A DNA stretch of 64,000 nt from Sphagnum compactum (lineage: Eukaryota > Bryophyta > Sphagnopsida > Sphagnales), in NCBI GenBank assembly GCA_965153455.1, contig OZ234502.1, forward strand, positions 5,063,267 through 5,127,266, read 5' to 3'. Each line of letters opens with the position of its first letter. Positions within the stretch are counted from its first letter, which is position 1. The notes below the pieces were generated by a model. That model searched no databases. It was not told where the DNA came from and worked only from the letters and a program-made list of their open reading frames with translations. The position numbers and the translations under genes are program-made. Below, piece by piece: positions 49,151 to 61,514 of this stretch.

Positions 49151-49380
49151 TGCATCAACGGGGATGAACGGTGACGGATGGACGTTGGTGGATAGAAAGG
49201 GCCGGATGGACGAACAATCGTTGATGGACGTCATACGAAATTGCAACAAATGTTGGATGAAACTACGACGGACACTTGACGAAATTGCGACGGACGTCGG
49301 ATGAAATTACGACGGACATCAAATGGAACGGAATGAAACTGTGACGGACGTCAGACGAAACGAAACGGAACAGCAACGGT
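49150..49380. repeat. degenerate tandem repeat of a GACGGACGTCGGATGAAATT-like unit
   Basis: At least seven diverged units of about 22-30 bp carry GACGGA or GATGGACG followed by ATGAAA or ACGAAA. The array is GC-richer than its flanks and open in one plus frame. Confidence 0.75.
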
Positions 49381-52300
49381 GTTGCAAAGCGATCTACATC
49401 TGCAAGCTCTACAACAATGGCATGCAGAAGAGAAGAGAAATTTTTTTTTCTTCTATTCCGTGTTTTTTTTTTCTCTTCTTCTTCTTCGAGAGAGAGCTGC
49501 TACAAGGGCTATTCACTACATGACTACAAGTTCAAAAGCACACAGGAGTGCACAGCCGAGATGCTAACCTCAAAACCCATGTATAAGGAAAGCAAGTGTA
49601 TGTGGGGTTGCATCACCTGGTGCAGATCTTCTACTGCAATCAAACCTTGTGTGTGTGTGTATGTGCTCCCAAGACCTAAAGCTAGTAGTAAAACAAGCTT
49701 TGAAACTACTTCCTCCCTCTGAAGCTCCAGAACTCAGAACTTCACAGCTTGTAACTTGTTTTTTATGTCCCTTCTCCCTTGCTTACGCTGCTATTAGTTA
49801 CGATTGTTGTTCCTGTTGTAGCTACAGTACAAGAGTAGAAAAAGAAGATGAAGTAATAGCAACTCAAGAACACAAGAAACCAGCAAGAAAAAGAAACTCA
49901 AGAAACTCAAAGCCAGGAAAAATCTGTCGCTTTCAACATTAAGCAATAGAGATTAGTTTTTCTAAAATTAAGTATTGAAAAGAAGAGAAAAAAATGTAGT
50001 GTATGTAAACGATGGCCATGTAATAGCCGATGTGAGCATTTAGAAATCCAGTCTGACTATGGAGGAAACTCTCCCTGACAAAGGAATTCTAGAAAAACTA
50101 ACAAGAGAAGGGAAGAGGTTGGCCTTTTATATAGTCGTTAACAAAGCTGAAACCTTAAACAAACCATAACCCTAAAACACCTAATAGCATACAATAACCT
50201 AAGAACATACATTAATCCTAAGAATGTACATTAACCTTATAGGCATGATTGGCATGCCTGTAACCGGCCGTCGTGTATGAGGCCATGCATACGGGCATGA
50301 CACTAGGTCAGTTGCCACATGATGGCATGCTATCAAATTTTAGGTCTAGGCTACTTAGGCCAACCATGTGGCAATAAGGAATTAATCAAGAATTTATTAT
50401 TTTATATTTTAAAAATTATATTTAAGTGGTTCGTGCATCTGGTAAAAATGACTACAATCGTGGAAGACATGATCGCAAATAGTTGTTACAACTAACACCA
50501 CATATATGATTAATGGCAAATATGACATGGTCATTTGGATTACACATTCATGTGTAGTGATAATGACATAAATGATTGCAAGTGTGATTGTTTATGTAAT
50601 TTTAAATGTCACATTTTGGCATTGTGTATACCGCCACCTTTACAATAACATTCTATTCTTGATCAAAATATTTTTTAAACTAATGCCCACAACCTACAAG
50701 TAATCAAAAACTCAACCAAGTTTCCCATGAAAAAAAGGCATCATATTTTGCAAAGTTGATACACATCCACAAGAGACAAAGATTTCTTATATTTTTATTT
50801 AGTGGGTCACAAAATGATAATAAAATAAAAAACAATGACATTGACCAAAATAACTTTTATGGTTTTATTTTTTAAAAGTAAAGTTCTTGCTTTGGTCCTT
50901 CAATAATGTACTTGAAGCAAGTCAATCAAGAAAACACCACCTTTGGTAGAATGTGCAACAAGAGTTGGCAACCACAAAATGTTCTATAAACTTGAATTGA
51001 TTGTGCATTGGAGAGTTTACACATGAATGGGTTTCCTATTGTGATGTGAAGGGACATGCATAAATTATATGTTGCAATGATCGAATGCACCATCCATTAT
51101 GATTATTCATTTTATATGGTCTTAGATTGTGACATGTGGCAAGCTAAAAAATTGTCATGTGGCATGTTAATTGAATTTTGAAAATAAATTATAATAAATA
51201 TTTATTTAAGTAATTAATAGGTCGATACATGAGCATAGGTAAGTAGGTTAGTAGGTCTTACTTACCTACCCAAGTGGGCAAGTAGGCAAGTAGGCAAGAG
51301 GGTAAAAAGGTAGGCAAGTTAAAGTGTAGCTATGTGAATGTTAATTATTAATTGGTTCAAATGTAATTATTAATTGGATGTTACATTTACATTAATTGTA
51401 ATGTAGTTGTCACATGCAACTAAAATGTAACTTGTCAAAAAATCAATCATGATTGATTATGTTCATATAGACAATGAATACATTACACAATATGTGTCCC
51501 ATTTGACACTAAATTGCAATTATATTACAACTCGTTGATTTTTTTATATGGCATTTTTTTATTAATTACTCGTATTTCCATGTTTTAATTATAGTGAGTG
51601 AAACAAGAAAGAAAAAAATACATAATAAAGAGGAGGAAGAAAGCAAACCAAGGAGGAGGAAGATGAAAATGAAGGAACATTTGCAAGTTAGGTTTTGGGT
51701 GAACACATTTTTACAAACACATTTTTATTATATAGATTCAAATACATTAAATTGATTTAATTCAAGTTGGATTTAATTGAAATAAAATAAAATTTAATTT
51801 AGTTTAATTTTTTGTGTACTTTGTTTTGAACATTCCATGTAACTTAACCAAATTCAAAAATAAACACACATATAAACATAATATATGCACTTGTGATTTT
51901 TCAATATTTTTTTTAAATCAAATATTCTTGTAATGTAAAACTTACATTAAATCAATGTTTTGTTATACACTTTTCAGTTTTCATAAATAATAATAATAAT
52001 TTAAAAAACCTTGAAACATTTCAAAATAATTTCACAAACCATTATGTACAAGTTTTATTTTCAAAATTTGAAACAATGTTTTTAAATATATACCAATATA
52101 TATATATAATAACAAAAAAACCAATAACTGAAAAAACACATACCAACAAAATGGATTAATACATATGTGTTATACATTTCAAAGTGTAAAAAACCTTTAC
52201 AAATTAACCATAATGCCAAGTTTTTTAAAAAAATTAAGATTTGAAATCACATAAACTTCAACTTCTTACAATTCATTAGTTTAAGTAAGCTTTGAAGGAA

Positions 52301-52684
52301 AAAAAATACATCAGATAAACATCAAACGTTTAATCACAAAAATTATGAAACATCAATGAATAAGAATATACCATAAAAATTTAAAAATACACATACAAAC
52401 ATGCACACACCCACAAAAAACACACATGAAAAATCAATCATATGTATGATGCACTCATGTTTATCACATAAATCACAAGGTATTTACAACACCAAAAGAT
52501 ATGTGTCATACATATGTAAATAATTAAGTACACAAGTAAGCACATATGAGTAAATGCATAAGTACAGATAGGTAAATACATATGTAGGTACTCATTAATA
52601 CATACATGAGAAGGTAAATAAATATGTATCAAAGTAAATATGGCCTATGTGTTGTGACACTTATGTGTGAAACTCAAATGATGT
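49381..52684. other. AT-rich intergenic DNA, no gene
   Basis: No coding region recognised. It holds a GTAGGCAA/TACCTACC simple-repeat tract (about 51236-51318), the second copy of the 250-bp repeat (51345-51600), and long poly-A/T runs beyond that. Confidence 0.55.
51345..51600. repeat. 250-bp direct repeat, copy 2
   Basis: Same orientation and word order as 48255-48502, ending at TTTAATTATAGTG in both. Confidence 0.85.
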
Positions 52685-55600
52685 TGTCACATGGTATCTT
52701 TTTTTACTCTTCCCCCATTGGTGCCTTCTCTTACATGCTTAAGGGGGGAAGGTTGGGCATAAAGAAACTAGGATTCGATTACAAAGGTTTTTTTTTAGCA
52801 ATTGGGAGGAGCTTCAGGTTGAACATTTGTTACACGCACGAGCTTTAGTAGTTGCTTTACCTTTGGTCATCCTTTATTCGGATGGTGCCCTTCCTTTAAA
52901 GGCCCCATCATTTTTGTCAAAGTTTAACCCTAGGGTGAGTAGGGGAGTATGTTCGTGTTGTGAAAGCCTTTGACCCCCTTGCCCTAATTTTGGCCTTTTC
53001 AAAAACCATTACTTCTTTGTAGGTTCTTCATCCTTGCCATATTTAGATTTTCTAATGGAGTTATAACTAGAAACAAATTTGGATTTTTTTAAAAATGTGT
53101 TTAGGTTGACATTCATCCATTCAACTCACCTTTTAGTTGGTAATTGTCATGGCCTAGGATATTTTGGGATACTTTTGGCAATGTCATGTCCTAGGATATT
53201 TTGGGATACTTTTGGCAATGTCATGGCCTAGGATATTTTGGGATACTTTTGGCAATATCATGGCCTAGGATATTTTGGGACTAGTATGGCTCAGGGTTAT
53301 AAAAAGAGATAGTTTGGGGAACAACCCTTCAGCAGATCAACACCAGTTGATGGGTCAATAAAGCTTGTCTTGTCTTGTAATTCTCCACTTGTTTGTAGTC
53401 GGTCCATAACAGTAATTGAACACCTTTGAGATTTATTTGAGTTAAAGGACTCAACTAGCAATTTTTCCCAGTTATTCATGGTTTGTTCTTATGTTGCTAC
53501 ATGGCATATTTTCAAGAGTATAGTTAGGGCCTTCGATGTTACGAGCTATTAGCTTGGCCAAACCTTCTAATGGCATTTGGTCGATTATAATAGGCAAAAT
53601 TTTACATTAGTTGGTGAGTAAAACCTTTGCCTCCAATTTCGTGATGCATTTTCAACCCATTTGTCCCCCCATTAGTTCGAGGTTGTGGTTAAGGGAGTTT
53701 GTGAAATAAAAGTACATGGTATTTGAACAACCTTAAATGTTCACTTTGATTGGGCAATGTTACAAGTAAACATTGCAAATGCCTTTAATATTGATTCTCG
53801 TAAGCTTATATTCCATGAGTTGAATGCTACATATGGGCAATTATTTCAACTCATACCTTTTGTTTATTCCTTTCATGCCTCACAGTACCCTTTTTTCTTT
53901 AGTCACCACTCCTTTTAGGGTGATTTATTTGTTATTCAATCCTCCATTGGCACCCATCGAGAGGATTTGTTGGGTGATTACTTTTTCACCCTAACTCATT
54001 TTCACACCTTTTGTAGCTAGGCTAACCTTTAGCAATCTTGGTTTCCTTCCATTATAAATGACATTCACATCATTGGGTCTACTTTAATAGTATTTCAAGT
54101 TATTCATCATTTTTCTTCCCACTTAGATTTAATAGGGCTTGCAATTCAACCCTACAAGTGTGCAGCTTGGTTTCCTTCAGGGCTGCCATTAGGGTTTTCA
54201 CTTCCATTAGGCTTCTATACCCCCTATTGGGGGCCTTAGGGTTTTGGGTGTTCCCTTGGGATCCTTTTTCTTCACATCTTTTTTTCTTCGAGCCTTGGAT
54301 GAAAGTGTTCAACACAGTTACTACTTTTTTCATTCTTTCCCCTCACTCTTGGATTTTTGGCACCAACTAGCCTCTTTTGATTCAACCCTCATTTGCATAT
54401 CTAGATTGGAGTTTTCGAAGGCTCTTATAGTTCATCAACAAACTTTTTTTCCCATCTCCAAAGGTGGGATAGGTTTTATTTTGTAGAAGTTATTGCCCTA
54501 GCTGCATACTTGGGGAACTTGGGGGCTTATCACCCTAATCATCACATTTATGTTTTTACAATATGACCGCCCATTTTCATTGGGGGTTATAGGGCATTAG
54601 TTGAAGTCCACTCCCATTCTAAACTTACCTTATGTGAGCTTGTGACCTTCTACCTTCTAGCTGCTTAAGCTTGCATCCCCCCATTTGAACAATCTTTAGA
54701 GAGAGGAGTGGATTATCTTCAAGAAACATTTCAAAAAACGTGCATGATACTTCATTTTCTAGCATCATTTCAGAATTGTCCTCTAATTGTCATCGTGTTT
54801 GATGAAATTTTGCATAGGCCCACGTTTGGGTGTTCAACTATTTGCTTGTCCACTCATCCCATCTTTTCGGATGGACTTTAAAATTTTCTCTTTGACATTA
54901 CACAATAGATTGGGCTTTCCCTATCCTATGGTTTGTGGTCTTTCTTGATGCATATGTAGTCTACCCATAGATTTGTTAAGGATACACGTATTTCATTGCG
55001 CTCATGGGGCAAAACGCACTACCACACATGATGTAGTTTGGGATTCTTTCACCTTCAAAGGTTCAAACTCCATTGCATTCAACTTCTTTCCAGTGCAACA
55101 CTCAAGTTCAAAATTCACTCTTCATATTGTGCTTATATCATATGGTATTCGCATTTTAATAGAAATAGTCATTGTTGATTTGACTTGTGTAAATCTTGTT
55201 TCGCAAACCACTTTTTCTCAAGGAGTTATCATGACAATTATAGTTTAAACAATGTAGTTTAGACAAAGGTTGTGTCGTATCGCGACCGACACCTTGAAGA
55301 TGATTTATCCCTTTAATAGTAAAGATATTTGCATGTTTACACCAACAAGCTGACAACGTCCTTCATCAATGTGCTAACATGGCATGATCAACAAAGGGCT
55401 TTGAAAGTCCCCGCCTTTTGATTTTACATTCATTTTATAAGTAGAAGGTGTTTGGGGCTCTTCAAAGAGGTTGGGCCACCACTATCTTATGACGAGTAGT
55501 TGTAGCAATTGGAGAGGCCTCTTCTTAGCTTGATGCTCTTTCAAGTATTTCGCCCATCTCGTTGCACAACTTGCTTCATGCTATTGGTGATGGGTTTGGA

Positions 55601-55745
55601 TACTAGCTTTCTTAATTTCTCCTCTTAGGGCTTTCCTTTCTGCATTTTGTGCCATCGAGTGTGGATTTTTGTTTGGACTTTGGTCCTTTCCTTTTTCTTC
55701 TCTTGTTCCCTTGCTGGGTGTTTTTCCTTTATTTATTTATTTGTC
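52685..55745 (+). mobile_element. degenerate non-LTR-type retroelement, copy 2, interrupted by a solo LTR
   Basis: It aligns with 42420-45335 throughout apart from the inserted LTR. Here the reverse-transcriptase blocks read VNIANAF (about 53770) and INDIHIIG (about 54049): both catalytic aspartates are Asn through G-to-A changes. The 3' portion gives CAHGAKRTTTHDVVWDSF (about 54997), a domain shared with copy 1. Both copies end in a CTTTATTTATTTAT-like tail. Not functional. Confidence 0.75.
53145..53411 (+). mobile_element. solo LTR, 267 bp, flanked by 5-bp target duplication GTAAT
   Basis: It starts TGTCATGGCC and ends CCATAACA (TG...CA), with GTAAT directly on each side (53140-53144 and 53412-53416). 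Removing it restores alignment of retroelement copy 2 with copy 1. The 5' part has three 37-bp units (53145-53181, 53182-53218, 53219-53255) and a partial fourth. TATAAAAA lies at 53298-53305 and AATAAA at 53357-53362, as expected of an LTR promoter and polyadenylation site. No internal region remains. Confidence 0.88.
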
Positions 55746-56098
55746 TATTTTGTTTGTCGTGTAGAGATCTCCCAGCTCACATGTTGTAGCCCTAGGGTTC
55801 AAACGGAGACCGACGTTCATCCAGGAAGTCGGAGTTACTGACTATAATGCGGATGCGAAAAGAAAAGATTTCATCGTTGAGGTCTTCTTTTTCGTTTGTA
55901 AGACGGGAAGGAGGGAGGGAGGAAGACGACGGTGCGAAGAAAGAAAGAAACACACAGACAGTAAGGGAGTACTCTGAAACCCTAATCGTTGCAACAAGCT
56001 GGAGAGAGAGAGAGGTCGTGTCGAGAAGCGCGAGGAGGTCTAGAAGACTGAAGAGAGATAAACGGAGAGGGGAGTTTGTGGGATTTTTATTTTTGGGA
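55746..56098 (+). promoter_or_regulatory. promoter and leader of the 94-aa protein gene
   Basis: The interval runs from the retroelement tail to the ATG. It is purine-rich (GGAGGGAGG, GAGAGAGAGA). An upstream frame is open into the gene from 55847, but only the ATG at 56099 matches the family start. Confidence 0.5.
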
Positions 56099-56383
56099 AT
56101 GGCTTTCGTGCTGGAGTTTGCGGAGAATTTGATCAGGAGGGCGATGGAAGATCCGGACGAAAGAGACGCCAAGTTCAGGAAGCATTTGCAGACAACCAAG
56201 GCGGAAGCTGAGAATATAAAGCTTCAGTGGGCGAATCCCGTGAAGCCCTTCGGGTACTGGAACTTGGACAAGAACAACCATAAGTTTCTAATGGATCTTA
56301 CGCTCAGCCGTCTCCCAGGCCGGAGCAGCCCTTACGATGAGATTGCCTCCGCTTCTTCTTCTTCTTCTTCAGTGCAACGCTGA
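56099..56383 (+). CDS. conserved 94-aa plant protein (MAFVLEFAENL family)
   Basis: Single-exon coding region, 94 aa, with a good start context (GGGAATGGC). It begins MAFVLEFAENLIRRAMEDPD and continues ERDAKFRKH, WANPVKPFGYWNLDK and GRSSPYDEI, ending in a Ser run. I recognise this as a small conserved plant family with the pattern M-x-F-x-x-EFAENL, MEDPxERDxKFR, GxPYD. I recall an Arabidopsis member found with mitochondrial complex I, but I am not certain of that assignment. No membrane segment or signal peptide is obvious. A donor-like CAG/GTGACT at about 56405 suggests an intron in the 3' UTR. Confidence 0.8.
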   Translation: MAFVLEFAENLIRRAMEDPDERDAKFRKHLQTTKAEAENIKLQWANPVKPFGYWNLDKNNHKFLMDLTLSRLPGRSSPYDEIASASSSSSSVQR

Positions 56384-59378
56384 GCTCCTCATATGGTGGT
56401 TCAGGTGACTCTCCTTAAGCCTGATTTCTTCCTTTTTCTCTCCTGGCTGGATTCTTTCTCCAACGTCATTCTTGGTTCTCAGACCCGATCTAGGGTTTCT
56501 GTCCCAACTCAAGTTCCCTCCTTTCTTTGGTATGGCTCATGCCTTTGCCTCTTGTAGTCAGACATCTTAACTCTTTCCAGTGCACACACAGAGCATAAAC
56601 CACACATTCAATCTGATGGCTTTTATGCTTGTTGGATTTTTTTCACAGTTGTTTTTTCCTTTCTACAAGCTGGCAGAGTGCACAAGGTCCTCCTATTTAT
56701 GAAAGCAGTAATTGATCATGGTTTTGTAACACAAGTCATGGCACCTCATCCTGCTTGCTATACATGATGAAGATGATGGACTGATGCTCCTAAGGTTATG
56801 ATCACATGCATGTCACAATTGTATTGTTACCTTCTTCAAATTGTCATCAGGGATTTCTCTCTAGAATCTCATAAATATATGTATGTCATAGCTGAGTTCA
56901 TGGTTCATTCTGACCTGTTGATTAGCGCTGTCTCTTGATTACTACCAAAGATCATGAGCTGAGTCATGAAACAGTTGCTTCCAGAAATGCAATAGAAACT
57001 CAAGATGTGGATTTTTGTATAACTGCACCACCCCATATCAACATTCGCCATCAGTTGGGTGGCAGCTAGTCTCTGCCATTTGTGATGATGGTGATGTTCT
57101 GATTCATTGTGAGTGCAGCCACAAGGTTATGAGTTATGACTGCACTCACTCTTGTCATGTTCATTTTGGTTTTGCTGGAACTGGTACAATGGTTACCTGT
57201 GAAGTGTCATTGTGGAGTTTTCTGTCTATTCTTATAGATTTACAATCTGCCCCAATCTCTCTATGCTCAATTTGCAATCAGATGCCTGGCTTTTGCAATG
57301 CAACTCTATTTCATTTGTTGGTAACACCAAATTTTGATGGGTTTGTTTGAAAACTGTCATGGCAGGAAATCATACATTGAGAGAATTTTGATGGGTTTGT
57401 TTGGAAATTGTCGTGGCAGGAAATCATATGTGGAGAGAATAGCATTACCACAACTTTTGTAGCAGAATGCTCATTAAGTAAAAAATTCATAGCATCATAC
57501 AGTTCTGTTCTATGCATTGGACGAAAACAGAACCACTATCATGTATTGATGTTCACAAGGTGGTTTTCACTCTGTATTGCTAAATGATTTTGTGATTCTG
57601 TTAACTTTCCTATGAATCAAACTTTGTTCAATAAATGGATGCAAATTGAATGGGAAGATTTCAGATATGTACATTTTAAGTTGATTAAGGATCAAATTTT
57701 GTGAAGGTCATGAATGTAATGTTTGATAATGGAAAATTTGTAAAACCACAAAAGCATGCCATCTGTTAAGGGTTAGACCAGTCACAAACACACCTCCATT
57801 GCAATTCATAAGAACATCTAACAACTACTACTTTTGGATAATCTTTCACTACTATTGACATGTTCAATATTTTGAGTATAGATGTTGAATTATCAAATGT
57901 TGGCTTGTACCAAATAAGAACTTTTTGATTTTGCATGGGTGATTATTTAATTGATGCAATAATGTATTTTTAAAATTTTGGAAACCTTCAATATCAGCTC
58001 ACAAAGATATGAAGGCTTTTTTTTGGCATGATTCACATATTGGACAAGCAAATGGTGAAGAAGCTTAATGTTAAATAAAAGGTCTATGTTAGGTAGCAAT
58101 GCAAGATTTTAGGATGATTTCACAACAATTTTTTGGGGTTTAGGGTTTAGGATTTATTCAATAAAATTGCAATATTCATGAGATAACATGATGACAATTT
58201 TATGAATGTAGGGTAACTGATTTAATCATATCTCTATATCATTTTTATTTTTTGGATTGTCACTTGCCTTTTTGTATTACAAGGTTTCATATCACTATGA
58301 AATGTAAAAAACAATTCATATAACTAATTAAAAAAATCTTATTGAAATGAGATTCTTAGAAAATTGATTTGAAAAATAATGCAAGAATTGATTAAAATAA
58401 AACATGTCAATTTTTAAATAATTAAAATTTAAAAAATAATTCTTTTTTGAAATAGAAATGTTTTTAATTAATTTGATGTTATTTTTAAAAATTCAATAAG
58501 GCTTTGATGAAAATTTAGTAACAAAATTCATAATGAAATTATTTTTTCATTGAGTAATTTGTTTGTACTGTTGCATTTTATGTTATAAAATTTATTATTG
58601 CCCTAAGATAGTAGACATGCATATGATTTTACCAAACATGTATGGGCCAAACACAACTAGTTGTAATGAACATGGAGGAGTGACACTTTATGCCTCTATA
58701 TACCATTGTTAGAATTAATTAGCAATATCAAAAAATTCAGATATTGAATTTATGACAACAAAAATGCGTGGTAAATTTTTTTCCCATAATTGCAATTTAC
58801 TAGAACCCCATGGCCAAGGAAATAACATCTATGGATTAATCTTAGGTTATATATAATGTCAATTCGAATAATGTGATCATACTTTTTTAAAAATATCAAC
58901 TAGTATTATGATTCCACTTGTATTAACTCTTACATTCATAATTTACACCTTTAATTTTTTACATTGTAAAAATAAAGGAATAAAATGGATAAATTATTAT
59001 TCTTAAACAACAACAATGGTGGAGAATGTAATCTAATATTTAATACCATTTTACATGATAAATAGTTGTATAAAGGTGAAAGAAAATATTCATTTTAATG
59101 TACAAATAAATCAGAAATGTGAATTAGTCTTAATCAATTTTCTAAAAAATCCAAAGTCATTTAAATGTAAATCTAAGCTTAAATTTCACTTTTATGATCA
59201 TTCTAACTCCCTAAATCAAAATACTATGTAACCTTGCTCTTTGGTCAAGGGATATAAGTAAGAAGCCTAGAATTCTAGGCAAAGGATATGGGGATAATAA
59301 GGGGAAGTGGTGAAAGGTTGTTTTACATGATGAAATTACAAAGTGCCAAATGACTTCCATCACCTCCTGTTTTTATAA
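56384..59378. other. 3' region of the 94-aa gene, two dispersed-repeat copies, then AT-rich DNA
   Basis: Repeats at 56731-56866 and 57053-57226 belong to the family also seen in the TON1 intron. At about 57330-57435 a 57-bp block (TTTTGATGGGTTTGTTTG, GGCAGGAAATCATA) is duplicated. Beyond 57700 the DNA is very AT-rich with no gene. Confidence 0.55.
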
Positions 59379-59699
59379 GTAACATTTATCACTCAAGTTC
59401 ATGTGGTCGTGAACATTTCGCCCATGATTCATTCATTCTTGAACCAAATTACAGAATATATACTAGCAAGTGCAATATCCAACATGTAACACTTATCACT
59501 CAAGTTCATGTGGTTGTGAACATTTCGCCCATGATTCATTCATTCTTGAACCAAATCACAGAATATATACTAGCAAGTGCAATATCCAACAGGTAACACT
59601 TATCACTCAAGTTCATGTGGTTGTGAACACTTCGCCCATGATTCATTCATTCTTGAACGAAATCACAGAATATATACTAGTAAGTGCAATATCCAACAT
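59379..59699. repeat. three tandem copies of a 107-bp unit
   Basis: Units start at 59379, 59486 and 59593 and share ATCACTCAAGTTCATGTGGT, ATTTCGCCCATGATTC and AGTGCAATATCCAACA with only a few substitutions. The exact 107-bp period gives open frames in the array; these are artefacts. Confidence 0.95.
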
Positions 59700-60217
59700 G
59701 ACAAGGCTTATCTTGTCATAAAAGGGTGGAGCATTAGAGTGTTAGGTGAAGGTAGGTGATAAACATGAACTTTACACCTATTTCTCTTATGAAGCTCCCG
59801 ACAGAGTGAAAGTCTAATGAAGATCTTGTAGACTTGATGGTGCAGAGATATGGCAGCCCTCATCTTCTGCCCATTGAGAGCTTCCCAACAGATGTGGTCT
59901 TTCACAGACCCACGTGAGCACATGTGTTGGAAGCACATGCATTTGTACACACACCACTGTAGACTTTGGACTCATTAGGAAGGAGCACTATTTTGTCAAT
60001 TGTCTTGTGGGAGTGTGCTTACAATTCCACACTAATTTTTATAATATTTTCAAAAATGTTGAAAATTTCCCAAAAATTAATTTCACGAAATAAAATAAAG
60101 AATCTGATGAAATTTATTTTGGAATTTATCATTTTTGTTGAAATGGAATCCCCAAAATTAATTTATTAATTGACAAACATGTGTTAAAGTGGCTTGATAA
60201 TTTGAGATGGACTTGGC

Positions 60218-60220
<3 letters not shown>

Positions 60221-60254
<34 letters not shown>
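60221..60254. repeat. (GT)17 microsatellite
   Basis: Seventeen uninterrupted GT units followed by a T-run. It lies about 75 bp left of copy 3 of the AGCCAxATTTGGCT repeat. Confidence 0.95.
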
Positions 60255-60257
<3 letters not shown>

Positions 60258-60324
60258 TTTTGGAACTAATTTTTTGATGTTGCCAATGAGGGGGATCATC
60301 CATCCATAGGAAGATTTATCAAAG

Positions 60325-60460
60325 GTGAAAATCATCCATATGATGAATTAAGCCAAATCTGGCTATTAACCAGATACAAAATACATAATTTAAAACATCC
60401 TTCCATATTTTTGGCTACTTACTTACTGGAACCAAATGTAGAAAGATTTGATTTTAAGTA
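60325..60460. repeat. AGCCAxATTTGGCT dispersed repeat, copy 3
   Basis: It contains ATCATCCATATGATGAATTA, AAGCCAAATCTGGCTATTAA, CCAGATACAAAATA, CATCCTTCCATATTTTTGGC. More diverged than copies 1 and 2. Confidence 0.7.
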
Positions 60461-61514
60461 GTTTTTTTTTAGAAAACTTCTGATGATTGAAATTCCCAAA
60501 TTGAAATCAATTCAATTTTCATTAATTTTTAATGTCTTTTTTGACAAATTTTCACAATATATAATTAAAAAAACTGTCTTCCTTGTACTTACTTGTTCTC
60601 AGCAGGCCATCAACTTGAAAGCTTCATCCATTTGTAGATTGTCTGAAATGGAATGCTGGAATGCTGGAATGCTGTATTGTTGTCAGATATGTTGGCTTGC
60701 TGCCAGTTCCAAAATGGAATTGTTCTTGGGGGATGGGAAGTGGTTTGTGGGAGAGGGAGTTGTTGAGGCAAGGCACCAAGTTTGGTATGGGTTTCATCTT
60801 TAGACTTTGCCACATTGGGAAAAAAAAAAAAAAAAAAGGGACTACCATAGTACAATACAAGAACAGTTTTGGCATAAATTAAATTATTTTTCATTTTGTC
60901 AAATTTTTGAATTTTTATTTATTATACTTGTATCAAAAAAAGTTATAATTATTATAAAATTAAGAGTTTGCAAGTTTTCTACTACTTGTTGGGTTTGAAT
61001 CAAACTTAAGACTCAGACAGTTTTAGACACACTAAACAGTCCCATAAACATAAACTAAACCCTAAACCCTAAACCCATAAACATAATAACAATAGTGTGT
61101 GTTCACTATTTATTTATATTTTTAAAATTATTACCTGCTGAAATTTTCAAAATTGAAAATCCAATTGCCAAAATTAAGATTTAAATATTTTAATTAATTA
61201 TTCAGCAGTTTGTTGCCGAATCTCGATCAGGGAGCACGTTAAGTACTACTACTTAAGTACCCACTATTGAGTTCAAAAAAATGTATTTTGCAACAAGTGT
61301 TTTCATTCTCCTTGGTACGACAAAACTTGATATACATACATTCATAAGAAGGTGGGTACCATTCATTCATAACTCCTAATGTAAGTTAAGTGGTGGTTAT
61401 CATTCATGGCCTTTTGTTGTATGAGGTGGTTGTATGTACATACATATATGTACCATAATTCATGAGTCATGACCTTATCATCAGTTTGTAGCATTCTTAC
61501 CAGAACAGAAAGGG

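Noticed and set aside
59470-59759. two frames with repeated HSSSCGCEHFAHDSFILE peptide
   Set aside because: Created by the 107-bp tandem array; identical peptides arise from each unit.
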